Assembly (NCBI GenBank): GCA_018268935.1
Contig: JAFDVS010000057.1
Location: 1-64,000 of the forward strand
Length of the DNA: 64,000 nt
Source of the DNA: Acidobacteriota bacterium
GTDB lineage: Bacteria; Acidobacteriota; Terriglobia; Bryobacterales; Bryobacteraceae
Direction: 5' to 3'
Under the pieces are notes generated by a model. It saw nothing but the letters and a program-made list of their open reading frames with translations. It was not told the DNA's origin and did not search any database. Below are positions 1 to 8,148 of this stretch, piece after piece (within the stretch, counting starts at the first letter, position 1; each line of letters opens with the position of its first letter). The translations under genes and the position numbers were made by a program.

Positions 1-1392
1 AACGGCGATTGGCCGATGTGGGGCGGCTCCATGGACCGGAACATGGTTTCCAACGCCAAGGGGATCGTCTCCAAGTGGGATGTCGCGAAGAAGGAAAAGG
101 TAGTGTGGGTGCAGGCGCTGGGCTCGCAGACCTACGGGAATCCGGTGGTGGCGCATGGCCAGGTTTATGTTGGCACGAACAATGAAGGCGTGCGCGATCC
201 GAAGCAGGCCGGCGACCGTGGAGTGCTGATGGCATTCCGCGCCGCGGATGGCGAGTTTCTGTGGCAGCACACGAATGAGAAGCTGGCCGCCGGGCGCGTC
301 AACGACTGGCCGTTCCAGGGCGTCTGTTCGTCGCCGCTGGTGGAAGGCGAGGTGCTCTATTACGTCACCAATCGCTGCGAGATTGTGGCGCTGGACACCA
401 AGGGGTTCAGCGACAAGAAGAACGACGGTGTGCAGGATGAGAAGTTCAAGGGCGATAAGGACGCCGACGTTCTGTGGAAGTTCGACATGATGGAAGAAGT
501 GGGTGCGTTTCCGCACAATATGGCGAACTCGTCGCCGGTATCGTACGGCGATCTGCTGATCGTAATGACGGCGAACGGGCAGGATGAAAGCCATGTGCAC
601 ATTCCGTCGCCGCGGGCGCCTGCCATCATCGCGGTGAACAAGAAGACGGGAAAGCTGGTGTGGGAAGACAACTCCGTAGGCGAAAAGATTCTGCACGGGC
701 AGTGGAGTTCGCCGGCCATCGGCAAGATCGGCGATGTGATGCAGGTGGTCAGCCCGCAAGGCGACGGCTGGGTGCGCGGGTATGAAGTGACCACGGGCAA
801 GAAGCTGTGGGAATTCGATTCGAACCCCAAGGATTCGGTGTGGCCGAAGACGCGCAACGAGATCATTTCGACGCCTATCATCGTGGATGGCGTGGTGTAC
901 ATCGCCAACGGGCAGGATCCGGAGCACGGCGAAGGTGTCGGGCATTTGTACGCCATCGACGGGACGAAGCGCGGCGATATCACCAAGACGGGCCAGTTGT
1001 GGCATTACGACAAGATCCGGCGGTCGGTGTCCACCGGAGCTTATTACAACGGGATGCTGTTCTACTCGGACTTTTCGGGCTTCCTGCATTGCCTGGATGC
1101 GAAGACGGGCACGCCTTACTGGACGCACGATATGCTGGCCGCCATCTGGGGCTCGCCGATCGTGATTGACGGCAAGGTGTATCTGGGAGACGAAGACGGC
1201 GACGTCGTGGTGCTGGAAGCATCGAAGACGAAGAAGCTGATCGCGGAGATGAACATGGGCAGCAGCATTTATTCGACGCCGGTGGCCTCAAACGGGCTGC
1301 TGTTCATCGCCAATCGCAGCCAGTTGTTCGCACTCGGCGAGAAGAAAACCGCGTCGATGTGGCGGATCATGCAGATTCTGGCCAAACGCTAA
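1..1392 (+). CDS. PQQ-like beta-propeller protein, 5' partial
   Basis: The frame is open from the first base and the residues before the first ATG (position 16) already fit the family, so the true start lies upstream. About 460 residues are visible. They form repeated beta-propeller blades of the PQQ-binding-like type, each with a strand such as VYVGTNNEG, VVYIANGQDP, LFYSDFSGFLHCLD or VYLGDEDGDVVVLE followed by a 'G.LVW'-like segment (GKLVWE, GKKLWEF). Such proteins are usually periplasmic and are either quinoprotein dehydrogenase relatives or non-catalytic scaffolds. The catalytic calcium/PQQ residues cannot be judged without the missing N-terminus. It ends 37 bases before the SMP-30 gene on the same strand. 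Confidence 0.85.
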   Translation, partial: NGDWPMWGGSMDRNMVSNAKGIVSKWDVAKKEKVVWVQALGSQTYGNPVVAHGQVYVGTNNEGVRDPKQAGDRGVLMAFRAADGEFLWQHTNEKLAAGRVNDWPFQGVCSSPLVEGEVLYYVTNRCEIVALDTKGFSDKKNDGVQDEKFKGDKDADVLWKFDMMEEVGAFPHNMANSSPVSYGDLLIVMTANGQDESHVHIPSPRAPAIIAVNKKTGKLVWEDNSVGEKILHGQWSSPAIGKIGDVMQVVSPQGDGWVRGYEVTTGKKLWEFDSNPKDSVWPKTRNEIISTPIIVDGVVYIANGQDPEHGEGVGHLYAIDGTKRGDITKTGQLWHYDKIRRSVSTGAYYNGMLFYSDFSGFLHCLDAKTGTPYWTHDMLAAIWGSPIVIDGKVYLGDEDGDVVVLEASKTKKLIAEMNMGSSIYSTPVASNGLLFIANRSQLFALGEKKTASMWRIMQILAKR

Positions 1393-1416
1393 GTGCAAAA
1401 GCGGCGGCGGCGGGTG

Positions 1417-1422
1417 TAGTGT
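1417..1422 (+). promoter_or_regulatory. Candidate -10 box for a leaderless transcript
   Basis: TAGTGT lies 7 bases before the ATG at 1430, and there is no Shine-Dalgarno sequence between them. The same spacing recurs at several other genes in this window. Assigned from pattern only. Confidence 0.35.
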
Positions 1423-1429
1423 AGATAGA

Positions 1430-2467
1430 ATGATCGACCGCCGCAGCTTCCTTTTCTCGGCAGCCTCCGTACCGGCTGCCCTCGCCCAGACGCCACGGGA
1501 CTGGAGTGGCAAGACTCCGGTCCGCTATCCGGAGCCCGATGTGGTGGTGCTGGACAAGCGCTTCGCCAAGTATAAAATCGGGAACACGCCGATTCAGCGG
1601 CTGGCAACGGGATTTCTGTGGGCGGAAGGGCCTGCCTGGAATGGTGTGGGCCGGTATCTCGTATTCAGCGATATTCCCAATAACCGGCAAATGCGCTGGC
1701 TGGAGGAGAACGGCAAGGTCAGCGAGTTCCGGAATCCGGCAGGGAACAGCAATGGCAACACGTTCGACTTCGAAGGCCGGCAGATTTCATTCGAGCACGG
1801 CAACCGGCGGGTGGTCCGCTATGAGTACAACGGCAAGATCACGGTGCTGGCGGACAAGTTCGAGGGCAAGCGGCTGAATGCGCCGAACGATGGGATGGTG
1901 CATGCCGATGGGTCGTTGTACTTCACCGATCCCGGGTATGGCAGCCTGATGGAATATGAAGGAAACAAGGGCCCGCTGGAGTTGAAGGAAGCGGTGTACC
2001 GGGTGGACGCGAAGTCGGGGAAGATCGAGAAGCTGACGGACGAAATCTACAAGCCGAACGGGTTGTGCTTTTCGCCCGATTACAAGAAGGTGTACGTGGC
2101 GGATACGGGCTCCACGCACTATGAGCAGGCTCCGAAGAACATCAAGGTGTGGGACATCGTGGATGGAAAGCTGCGCAATGGGAAGCAGTTCTGCTCGATG
2201 GAACTGCCGGGCAAGGGCGCAGGGTTAGCAGACGGCATCCGCTGCGACACGGACGGCAACATCTGGTCGAGCGCGGGATGGGTGGGGGCCGGTTACGACG
2301 GCGTGCACATCTTTGCGCCGGACGGAGTGCGGATCGGGCAGATCCATTTGCCGGAGATCTGCGCCAATGTGTGTTTCGGCGGCACGAAGCGCAACCGGCT
2401 GTTTATGTGCGGGAGCCAATCGCTGTACGCGGTATACACGGAAGCGATCGGCGCGCACATCTGCTAG
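1430..2467 (+). CDS. SMP-30/gluconolactonase family protein
   Basis: A 345-residue exported six-bladed propeller of the SMP-30/gluconolactonase/LRE family. The N-terminus carries a Tat-like signal (DRRSFLFSAASVPAALA). Family metal-site segments are visible: EGPAWNG near residue 67, NAPNDGMVHADGSLYFTDPG near 150-170, PNGLCFSPD near 210 and DGIRCDTDGNIW near 270. Relatives hydrolyse sugar lactones such as gluconolactone in the periplasm; the substrate here is not known. No Shine-Dalgarno is seen and a -10-like TAGTGT sits 7 bases upstream. Its stop codon overlaps that of the convergent PEP-CTERM gene by four bases (CTAG). Confidence 0.88.
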   Translation: MIDRRSFLFSAASVPAALAQTPRDWSGKTPVRYPEPDVVVLDKRFAKYKIGNTPIQRLATGFLWAEGPAWNGVGRYLVFSDIPNNRQMRWLEENGKVSEFRNPAGNSNGNTFDFEGRQISFEHGNRRVVRYEYNGKITVLADKFEGKRLNAPNDGMVHADGSLYFTDPGYGSLMEYEGNKGPLELKEAVYRVDAKSGKIEKLTDEIYKPNGLCFSPDYKKVYVADTGSTHYEQAPKNIKVWDIVDGKLRNGKQFCSMELPGKGAGLADGIRCDTDGNIWSSAGWVGAGYDGVHIFAPDGVRIGQIHLPEICANVCFGGTKRNRLFMCGSQSLYAVYTEAIGAHIC

Positions 2468-3294
2468 CGTTTTCCGAAGCGCAGGCAGGCGAAGCCGATG
2501 AGGGCCAGGCCGACGAGGGCGGAGGTGGCAGGCTCGGGAACATCGTCGTGTTGCTGAATCTCCGTCACCTTGATATCGACGAATGCGTTGGTGAAGGAGG
2601 TAGCAGTGAGGCCGCCAGCGCGCAGACGGTTCAAGTCCCAGGCGGCTCCGCCGGTGGCTTGTGCCAGCGGCACGTAGGCCGTTTCGGTGTTACCCTGCCC
2701 ATTCCCAATCACACCGGGAGTGCAACTGGTGTAGCCACCGGCGCCATCGGCTTTGTAGGCAGTGCCTGCCTTGTCGATGCCGAGGGCGGCGCCGCTGCAG
2801 GAGAAGGGATTGTTGACGGCGACGTTGAGTAAGGCATTGCGGGCCGTCAATTCCGCCAGAATCGAGGCATAGGTCAGTGCGGAATTGGCGGTGTCACGAT
2901 CTTCATCGGTGATGAGAATCACGTTGAGCGCCGCGCCGACGGTAAAGGTGAGATTGTTCAGCGCGTAATGAATTGCGGCGTAGCCGTCTTCGGTGGGGCC
3001 GCCTCCGGTGGTGAGTGAAGAGGTGGCCGTCTGGGTTGCGGCCAGGGTGCCGATGCCCGCCAGCGTCCGGCCCTGTCCACCATCGGCAAATCCGATGAGG
3101 GCATAGTTCGCGGACATCCCCAACAGCGCGAGTTCGCTATTGAGCGTTCCCAAAGTCGGCGAGATCCAGGCATGTTCGGTGGACATGGAGGCTGATTCGT
3201 CAACGATAACGACTACATCCACCACACCGGCACTCAATTGGCCGGTGAACAGGGCCAGGAACAGCACCAGCAACCATACCCTGATGCTTTTCAT
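2464..3294 (-). CDS. VWA-like domain protein with PEP-CTERM sorting signal
   Basis: A 276-residue protein with an N-terminal signal peptide (MKSIRVWLLVLFLALFTG). A von Willebrand factor A-like fold follows, with a MIDAS-type DESAS motif (VVVIVDESASM) near residue 30 and a second acidic strand (NVILITDEDRD) near 125. The C-terminus is a classic PEP-CTERM tripartite signal: VPEPATS, a hydrophobic helix, and FGKR at the very end. PEP-CTERM proteins are processed by exosortase and linked to envelope or exopolysaccharide functions; no exosortase gene is in this window. It was probably once annotated only as hypothetical in relatives. The family assignment of the VWA fold is from motif reading. Confidence 0.8.
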   Translation of the reverse strand: MKSIRVWLLVLFLALFTGQLSAGVVDVVVIVDESASMSTEHAWISPTLGTLNSELALLGMSANYALIGFADGGQGRTLAGIGTLAATQTATSSLTTGGGPTEDGYAAIHYALNNLTFTVGAALNVILITDEDRDTANSALTYASILAELTARNALLNVAVNNPFSCSGAALGIDKAGTAYKADGAGGYTSCTPGVIGNGQGNTETAYVPLAQATGGAAWDLNRLRAGGLTATSFTNAFVDIKVTEIQQHDDVPEPATSALVGLALIGFACLRFGKR

Positions 3295-3451
3295 AAATTG
3301 ATGTTTCCTTTCCTACGATGAATTGGCACGAACGCGAACGATCGAAATGCCAGTTCGTTGATACATAGGAAGCGCGTGGAGGAAAAGTACCCAGTGGATT
3401 CATTACGGTGAGTACAGGGAGGTAGACCGCACGCTTTGCGGGCGTGAAAGA

Positions 3452-4963
3452 TCAGCGTACTTCGTAGAGGCGCAGTGTTACAGTCTTTGTTGCGCCGTCG
3501 GTCAACGTTACAGATTCGGCCCGGGCATGATCCAGGCTCTGTTCGTTGATTTCATCCAGGTCCACCGTGCTGAGAATGCGGTATTCTCCAGCGGGGAGGC
3601 CGTGGAAAACGAATTTGCCTTCGTGGTCGGCTTGGGCCTCGACCAGGCCATGCACTCTTTGCCGCACGGATGGGCTGGTGGCGAGGAGGTAAACGGGGGC
3701 TCCGATGGCGGGGCGGCCTTCGTGTTGGACACGGCCTTCGATGCGGCCTGGAGTTTTCGTTAGCCCGATTTCAGCGGATGCACGCGCGCCGTCGCGGAGG
3801 CTGAGGATCGGCGCATCGGCGGCCTCGGGCATGCGGCGAGAGCGGTCGGCGGTGAAGGGGGATGCGCCGAAACTGCTGAAGCCGAGGGTTGGTGTGGGGC
3901 GGACGTAGATCTCCCAGTTTCCGGGAAGGAGAGTGCGGCTCAGGTTGCGGGTTTCGGTGATGCCGGCGAGATCGCGGCGGCGCAGTTCCATTTGCTGGGC
4001 GATATCCGGCATCAGGAACATGGTGGTGTCGCCGATTCTCGCTGAGAACTGAACGGTGGGCAGATCCACCATGTGGAGGCCGACGCCGGTTTCGTGATCA
4101 ATGTCGAGTTCCACCCAGGAGGCCACGGTGACGGGCACGCCCATCGGCTCGGCGAGGATTTCGTAACGGCCGGGAGAGAGCTGACTGAAGCTGTAGGCTT
4201 TTTCGCAACCGGCGGTGGTTTCCTTGCGGCCGGTGTCGGAGGAGAGGGTGACGCGAACCATCTTCGCGTCTTTGGGGCAGCCACTGACGATGCCGGAGAT
4301 GGGGAACAGCCGGCCCGGGCGGGGTTGGAAATTGACCTCGGGGACATCGGAATCGAGAAGGACGTCGAGTTGGCGGGCATCGGTGGAGCGGGTGGTGCCG
4401 GGAGCAAACGTCGGATGCATGCTGGAGCCGTCTTCTAGTTCGAGCGGCGCCGAGCGCACCCAGTATCTCCCTGCAGGCAAGCCGCCGATGCGATAGACGC
4501 CACGATCGTCGGATTTAGCTTGGGCGGCGATGCGGAGGGGCAAGGTGGTGCGGTAGGCGACGACGTTGACGTTGGGAAGGCCGACGTAGTTTTCGTCGAC
4601 TACTTTGCCGGTGATGCCGCCGAGGCGGAACATTTTGATTTCGGCGAAGAGGTTCGATTCGCCCTCGACGAGGATGGGCATGCCGGGTCCGGTGGGGCGC
4701 TTCTGGCCGTAGACGGCGGTCTGGAAACCGAGGCGGGAGGAACTGAGGAGATAGACGCCGTTGGGGAGAGAAGGAAACCAATACTGCCCGGCGAGGTTGG
4801 TCATGGCTCGGGCGATGGGGGCGGCGTCGCCGGAGGAGCCGACGCGAAGGAGGCGGACTTCGGTGCGGGCTAAGGGGCGGGAGGTGGATTGCTCGAGGAC
4901 GATGCCGTGAACGATTCCCGCTTGCGCCGGGAGAGTAAGCCACACAAGGATGGCGAGCCCCAT
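3452..4963 (-). CDS. Exported carboxypeptidase-regulatory-like domain protein
   Basis: About 503 residues, starting at the ATG whose first base is 4963; the frame is open further upstream, but this start gives a clean signal peptide (MGLAILVWLTLPAQAG) and avoids overlap with the gene before it. The mature protein consists of several carboxypeptidase-regulatory-like / Cna-B-like beta domains: GIVHGIVLEQSTSRPLARTEV at the start, a second GGITGKVVDENYVGLPNVNV near 115, and a third GRIEGRVQHEGRPAIGAPV near 410. No peptidase catalytic domain is present, so it is likely a structural or ligand-binding envelope protein. It is 40 bases downstream of the collagen-repeat gene on the same strand, probably co-transcribed. 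Confidence 0.75.
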   Translation of the reverse strand: MGLAILVWLTLPAQAGIVHGIVLEQSTSRPLARTEVRLLRVGSSGDAAPIARAMTNLAGQYWFPSLPNGVYLLSSSRLGFQTAVYGQKRPTGPGMPILVEGESNLFAEIKMFRLGGITGKVVDENYVGLPNVNVVAYRTTLPLRIAAQAKSDDRGVYRIGGLPAGRYWVRSAPLELEDGSSMHPTFAPGTTRSTDARQLDVLLDSDVPEVNFQPRPGRLFPISGIVSGCPKDAKMVRVTLSSDTGRKETTAGCEKAYSFSQLSPGRYEILAEPMGVPVTVASWVELDIDHETGVGLHMVDLPTVQFSARIGDTTMFLMPDIAQQMELRRRDLAGITETRNLSRTLLPGNWEIYVRPTPTLGFSSFGASPFTADRSRRMPEAADAPILSLRDGARASAEIGLTKTPGRIEGRVQHEGRPAIGAPVYLLATSPSVRQRVHGLVEAQADHEGKFVFHGLPAGEYRILSTVDLDEINEQSLDHARAESVTLTDGATKTVTLRLYEVR

Positions 4964-5003
4964 GCGAATATGACGCGGATGGGGCTTGGGGCGTGCAGGG
5001 TGG

Positions 5004-6095
5004 CTATTTGTCGCGCCGTACTTCCTGCATGGTGGCTTTGCGCGGAGCGGTCCAGTGCCGGGCTTCGCCTCCATCGGGGGCGCGGAGAGTCTTCAATTCG
5101 GCGGATGGGGGCAACCCGACCGGAATATCGGACGGGGCGGCGGCGACGGAGAAGGTGTAGCTGGCGGGTGCTGTGGTGCAAAGAACGCCAGAGCGGATTG
5201 TGCGGCTGCTGCCGCTTTTGTTTTCAAAGAAGCAACTCCACTGCCGGCTATTGGCCGCATTGGGTCCTGAGTAGTTCAAGACGATGTCCTTGGAGGCGCT
5301 GTTGCTGTCACGGTGGCCGCAGGCGCCGGAGATGGCCACGGAACCAACGGGGCAGGAATCGTTAAACCAAGCGTAGCTATCTCCTTCGACTATGTCTGTA
5401 ACAAGAAACCAGCGTAGATCGACTGGGCCGGCCGGGCCCTGTCCGCCAGTAGGACCTTGCGGCCCCACGGGGCCCTGAGCGCCGGTGGCGCCACGCACTC
5501 CCTGTACGCCCTGTGCTCCTTGTGCTCCTTGCAGGCCTTGTGGGCCAGCGGGCCCCTGGAAGACGATGTTGAGGAATGAGGGGTGGCTGGTACTGATGTT
5601 TTCCTTGCTGTCGAGGAATACGCTGGTGGCAGGGGCGCTGACTCCAGCGCGGAGTGCGACGCCGTAGGCCGAGGACGGCGAAGCAATCCACGATTTCACT
5701 TGAGCGGTGATATCGAACTGGAGGTAGGTGTTGGCCGTGGCGACGTTGGCCGTGGCGATGGTGTTGCCGATGGAAGGCTTCGTGCTTTCCGTGACGGCGG
5801 ACTCCATCCAGGGGCTGAGCACGGGCGCGGCATCGATCTGGCCCTGCGCGGCCACACGGTTCACGTAGACCACGAGCGTCGCTTTCAACACAATGTTGGG
5901 ATCGATGCCGGGAGGCAGGCTTGTCATATCGAATTGGAGCAGAGCCTGGGCGCCACCGCCGATGGACAATGTGGGGAGAGCTCCGAAGTTCATGGCTACG
6001 GCAGAGGGCGAAATATGCGCATCGGCTGTGGTGGGCAGTTGGCCTCCAAAACACAAGGGAAGCGTTGACAGCAGGAGGACGGGATAGAATTTCAT
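5004..6095 (-). CDS. DNRLRE-domain exported protein with collagen-like Gly-X-Y repeats
   Basis: A 363-residue protein with a signal peptide (MKFYPVLLLSTLPLCFGG). Residues about 25-178 fit a DNRLRE-type beta domain: LLQFDMTSLPPGI, LVVYVNRV, YLQFDITAQVKSWI and YGVALRAG. Residues 181-224 are about 14 uninterrupted Gly-X-Y collagen triplets (GPAGPQGLQGAQ and so on). The C-terminal 140 residues have paired cysteines (CPVGSVAISGACG, WSCFF, VLCTT) and no recognised family. Bacterial collagen-like segments usually form trimeric stalks at the cell surface, so a surface-displayed trimer is plausible but inferred. It is followed 40 bases later by the carboxypeptidase-regulatory-like gene. Confidence 0.8.
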   Translation of the reverse strand: MKFYPVLLLSTLPLCFGGQLPTTADAHISPSAVAMNFGALPTLSIGGGAQALLQFDMTSLPPGIDPNIVLKATLVVYVNRVAAQGQIDAAPVLSPWMESAVTESTKPSIGNTIATANVATANTYLQFDITAQVKSWIASPSSAYGVALRAGVSAPATSVFLDSKENISTSHPSFLNIVFQGPAGPQGLQGAQGAQGVQGVRGATGAQGPVGPQGPTGGQGPAGPVDLRWFLVTDIVEGDSYAWFNDSCPVGSVAISGACGHRDSNSASKDIVLNYSGPNAANSRQWSCFFENKSGSSRTIRSGVLCTTAPASYTFSVAAAPSDIPVGLPPSAELKTLRAPDGGEARHWTAPRKATMQEVRRDK

Positions 6096-6151
6096 CTCAA
6101 TAAGGAAGCGATGAAACCAGATGGATTCCCTCGTGGCATACTGGGCAAACC

Positions 6152-7405
6152 GTGTTTTTCACACTCTTTTTTCTCATGGCGACAGCACAGGCTCAGCGTC
6201 ACCCGCTGGAGCAGTTAGTAGAGGCGGCGCGCGGGCATTCGGCGGAGTTGGGGACGTTGCTGGGGAAAGGGCTGCCGGGATTGAATGGGCGAGATGGGGC
6301 AGCAGTGTGGGGACAGGAGTTTCTCTTCGCGGTGGAATCCGATGCGCCGGCGTTTGTGTCCATCGATAAGCAGCCGCCGGTGGCGATGCGCGCGGTGGCG
6401 GGGACGAAGTTTTGGTACAAGCTGGCGGTGCTGCGCCTGGGCACGACGCATCAGTATGTGTACACGGCCGGCGGGAGGACACTGGGCGCGTATGAAGTAG
6501 CGGGCTACAATCCCGATTCGTACCCGAGGGAAGGCGTTGCGCGCGGCACGTTGTCGGAGATGCGAGCGTTGGAGAGCAAAGTGTATCCGGGGATGAAGGC
6601 GAATTACTGGGTATACGTGAATGCGGGCGCGGATGTGCGGCGGGGGGCGCCGCTGATGGTGTGGCAGGACGGAGAGACGATTGTGGGCAATGCCGATCTG
6701 CTGCGGCTGCGATTGCAGATTGTCTCCGACAACCTGGTGGCCAAAGGAGTGATCCCGCCGATGGTGCATGTGCTGATTTCGCCCGGTAATGGCGGGGAGG
6801 CCGAAGGCACACGGATGCGCAGTATTCAGTACGACACGGTGTCGGGGCGGTATGGGAAGTATCTGCTGGAGGAGATTCTGCCGGAAGTGGAGAAGACGTA
6901 CAAGCTGCGCTCGGATGCTTATGCGCGGGCCATTGCCGGGGCATCGTCGGGCGCGATCTGTGCATTCAACGTGGCCTGGTATTACCCGGATCAGTTCAGC
7001 CGCGTGTTGTCGCATATCGGCAGCTACACGGCACTGCAATGGCATCCGGAGCGGCAACTGGACGGCGGATATATCGTGAGCCAGAAGGTGCGGCGTGAGG
7101 CGCGGAAAAATCTGCGGGTGTGGTTGTCGGATGGAACGGATGATGGCGAGAGTCCGGCAGGAAGCTGGCCGCTGGGCAACATCATGCTGGCGAATGCGCT
7201 GAAGCTGAAGGGCTACGATTTTCACTTCCGCTTTGGCGATGGAATGCATGCGATCGCACAGGGAGCGCTGGATCTGCCGGAATCGCTCGCATGGCTGTGG
7301 CGCGATTACGATGCCTCAAAGACCGCACAGGCGTACGAGATGGAAGAGGCGGAGAAAGCGAAGCCGCTGTTCCGGGTGAAGATCGCCAACCGGGATTCGT
7401 GGTAG
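6152..7405 (+). CDS. Exported esterase of the enterochelin-esterase-like (Fes/esterase D) family
   Basis: A 417-residue alpha/beta hydrolase with a GTG start and a signal peptide (MFFTLFFLMATAQAQ). An ATG eight codons later (6176) is an alternative start. The nucleophile elbow GASSGA lies near residue 268 inside AIAGASSGAICAFN, an acid-bearing strand is in LSDGTDDGESP near 328, and the catalytic His is probably in DGMHAIAQGA near 365. An N-terminal beta-sandwich-like region (residues 50-120) precedes the hydrolase domain, as in Fes-like proteins. It probably cleaves esters of carbohydrates or siderophores in the periplasm; the substrate is not known. It is divergent from the gene ending at 6095, with only 56 bases between them. 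Confidence 0.82.
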   Translation: MFFTLFFLMATAQAQRHPLEQLVEAARGHSAELGTLLGKGLPGLNGRDGAAVWGQEFLFAVESDAPAFVSIDKQPPVAMRAVAGTKFWYKLAVLRLGTTHQYVYTAGGRTLGAYEVAGYNPDSYPREGVARGTLSEMRALESKVYPGMKANYWVYVNAGADVRRGAPLMVWQDGETIVGNADLLRLRLQIVSDNLVAKGVIPPMVHVLISPGNGGEAEGTRMRSIQYDTVSGRYGKYLLEEILPEVEKTYKLRSDAYARAIAGASSGAICAFNVAWYYPDQFSRVLSHIGSYTALQWHPERQLDGGYIVSQKVRREARKNLRVWLSDGTDDGESPAGSWPLGNIMLANALKLKGYDFHFRFGDGMHAIAQGALDLPESLAWLWRDYDASKTAQAYEMEEAEKAKPLFRVKIANRDSW

Positions 7406-7421
7406 CTATCCGATCGGATAG
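7406..7421. promoter_or_regulatory. 16-bp perfect palindrome, candidate activator binding site
   Basis: CTATCCGATCGGATAG is a perfect 16-base inverted repeat with no spacer. A further half-site GGATAG occurs about 30 bases downstream (7449-7454). It lies about 110 bases upstream of the candidate sigma-54 promoter of the small exported protein gene, a normal distance for an upstream activator site. There is no T-run, so a terminator is less likely. Confidence 0.4.
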
Positions 7422-7528
7422 GTCACTCGCGGGCAAATCTCAACAAACGGATAGGAACGGGCGTGGCGCCGTTTGGCCGAAAAGCGGCAACTCATTCGTT
7501 TTCTTGCGTTCAGCGGAATCAGACGACG

Positions 7529-7545
7529 TTGGGCAGTCAGATGCA
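7529..7545 (+). promoter_or_regulatory. Candidate sigma-54 promoter (-24/-12)
   Basis: TTGG-N10-GCA is present with the GG at 7531-7532 and GC at 7543-7544, the exact GG-N10-GC spacing of sigma-54 promoters. About nine of thirteen consensus positions match. The predicted start is near 7556, giving a leader of about 65 bases before the ATG at 7621. A short motif in GC-rich DNA can arise by chance, so confidence is moderate. Confidence 0.4.
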
Positions 7546-7620
7546 CCTCCCTATTGCGAAAGGCAAACCGGCAGACAGGCCGGAGGGCCTCAAAAAAAGA
7601 AGATGAAACGGAGGTTGATT

Positions 7621-8019
7621 ATGTTTACGAAACTGCTCTTGACTCTTGCGGCTGGATTGGCCGCTTCCACTTTGGCCCACGCCGAGGGGGTGCAGGCTAA
7701 CATCCCATTCGCGTTCTCAGTGGGCAAGTCGGTAATGCCGGCGGGGACATACTGCTTCGACACGGAGGTGGCGCCGACGGTACTGCGAGTCCGTTCGCAG
7801 AACTGGGAGAAAGCGGCCATGGTGATCACGACCACGGCACAGCAGCGCAACAAGGACGAGATCGCGAAGATCGTGTTCCACAAGTACGGGGAAGTCTACT
7901 TCCTGTCGCAGGTGATCTATGCGGGAGGCGCGGGGCGGGCGCTACCGGCGACGGCACGAGAGAAGGAAATGCTGGCAAGGATTGCCGGCCCGGAACTGAA
8001 GGTGCTTGCGGTCAAGTGA
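7621..8019 (+). CDS. Small exported protein, 'PFAF' family (paralogue of 47583-48020)
   Basis: A 132-residue protein with a signal peptide (MFTKLLLTLAAGLAASTLAHA). The ATG at 7621 is chosen because it follows a good Shine-Dalgarno (GGAGG, 7610s) and begins the signal peptide; an ATG at 7603 would place charged residues in front. The mature part opens with IPFAFSVGKSVMPAGTY and contains RNKDEIAKIVFHKYGEVYFL, both aligned with the protein at 47583-48020 (VPFAFQAGKATLTPGAY; VRDEAPAIVF). No named function is known to me. The gene has a candidate sigma-54 promoter and lies just upstream of a kinase-to-sigma-54-activator operon, which suggests that it may be a regulated output. Confidence 0.78.
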   Translation: MFTKLLLTLAAGLAASTLAHAEGVQANIPFAFSVGKSVMPAGTYCFDTEVAPTVLRVRSQNWEKAAMVITTTAQQRNKDEIAKIVFHKYGEVYFLSQVIYAGGAGRALPATAREKEMLARIAGPELKVLAVK

Positions 8020-8036
8020 ATGGTTGGTCCACGGAT

Positions 8037-8067
8037 GGGGGGCCGGTGAGAAAACCGCCGCTCCCCC
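8037..8067 (+). terminator. GC-rich hairpin after the small exported protein gene
   Basis: A G6 run (8037-8042), an inner CGGT/ACCG pair and a C5 run followed by TT can fold into an imperfect stem. There is no clear T-tract, so termination activity is uncertain. Confidence 0.3.
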
Positions 8068-8148
8068 TTGCCGGGGATAGTGTTTGGGCGTATTCTGGCA
8101 GTGCTCTCCATAATTGAGTGACGGATGGGCACGGGAGGTTGCCTCTCC

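Noticed and set aside
5480..5560. Short tandem-like repeats resembling a CRISPR or satellite
   Set aside because: They encode the Gly-X-Y triplets of the collagen-like segment and have no spacer pattern.
7473..7490. A second GG-N10-GC sequence upstream of gene 7621
   Set aside because: The spacing is right but the -12 part (CGGCAA) fits less well than the element at 7529-7545.
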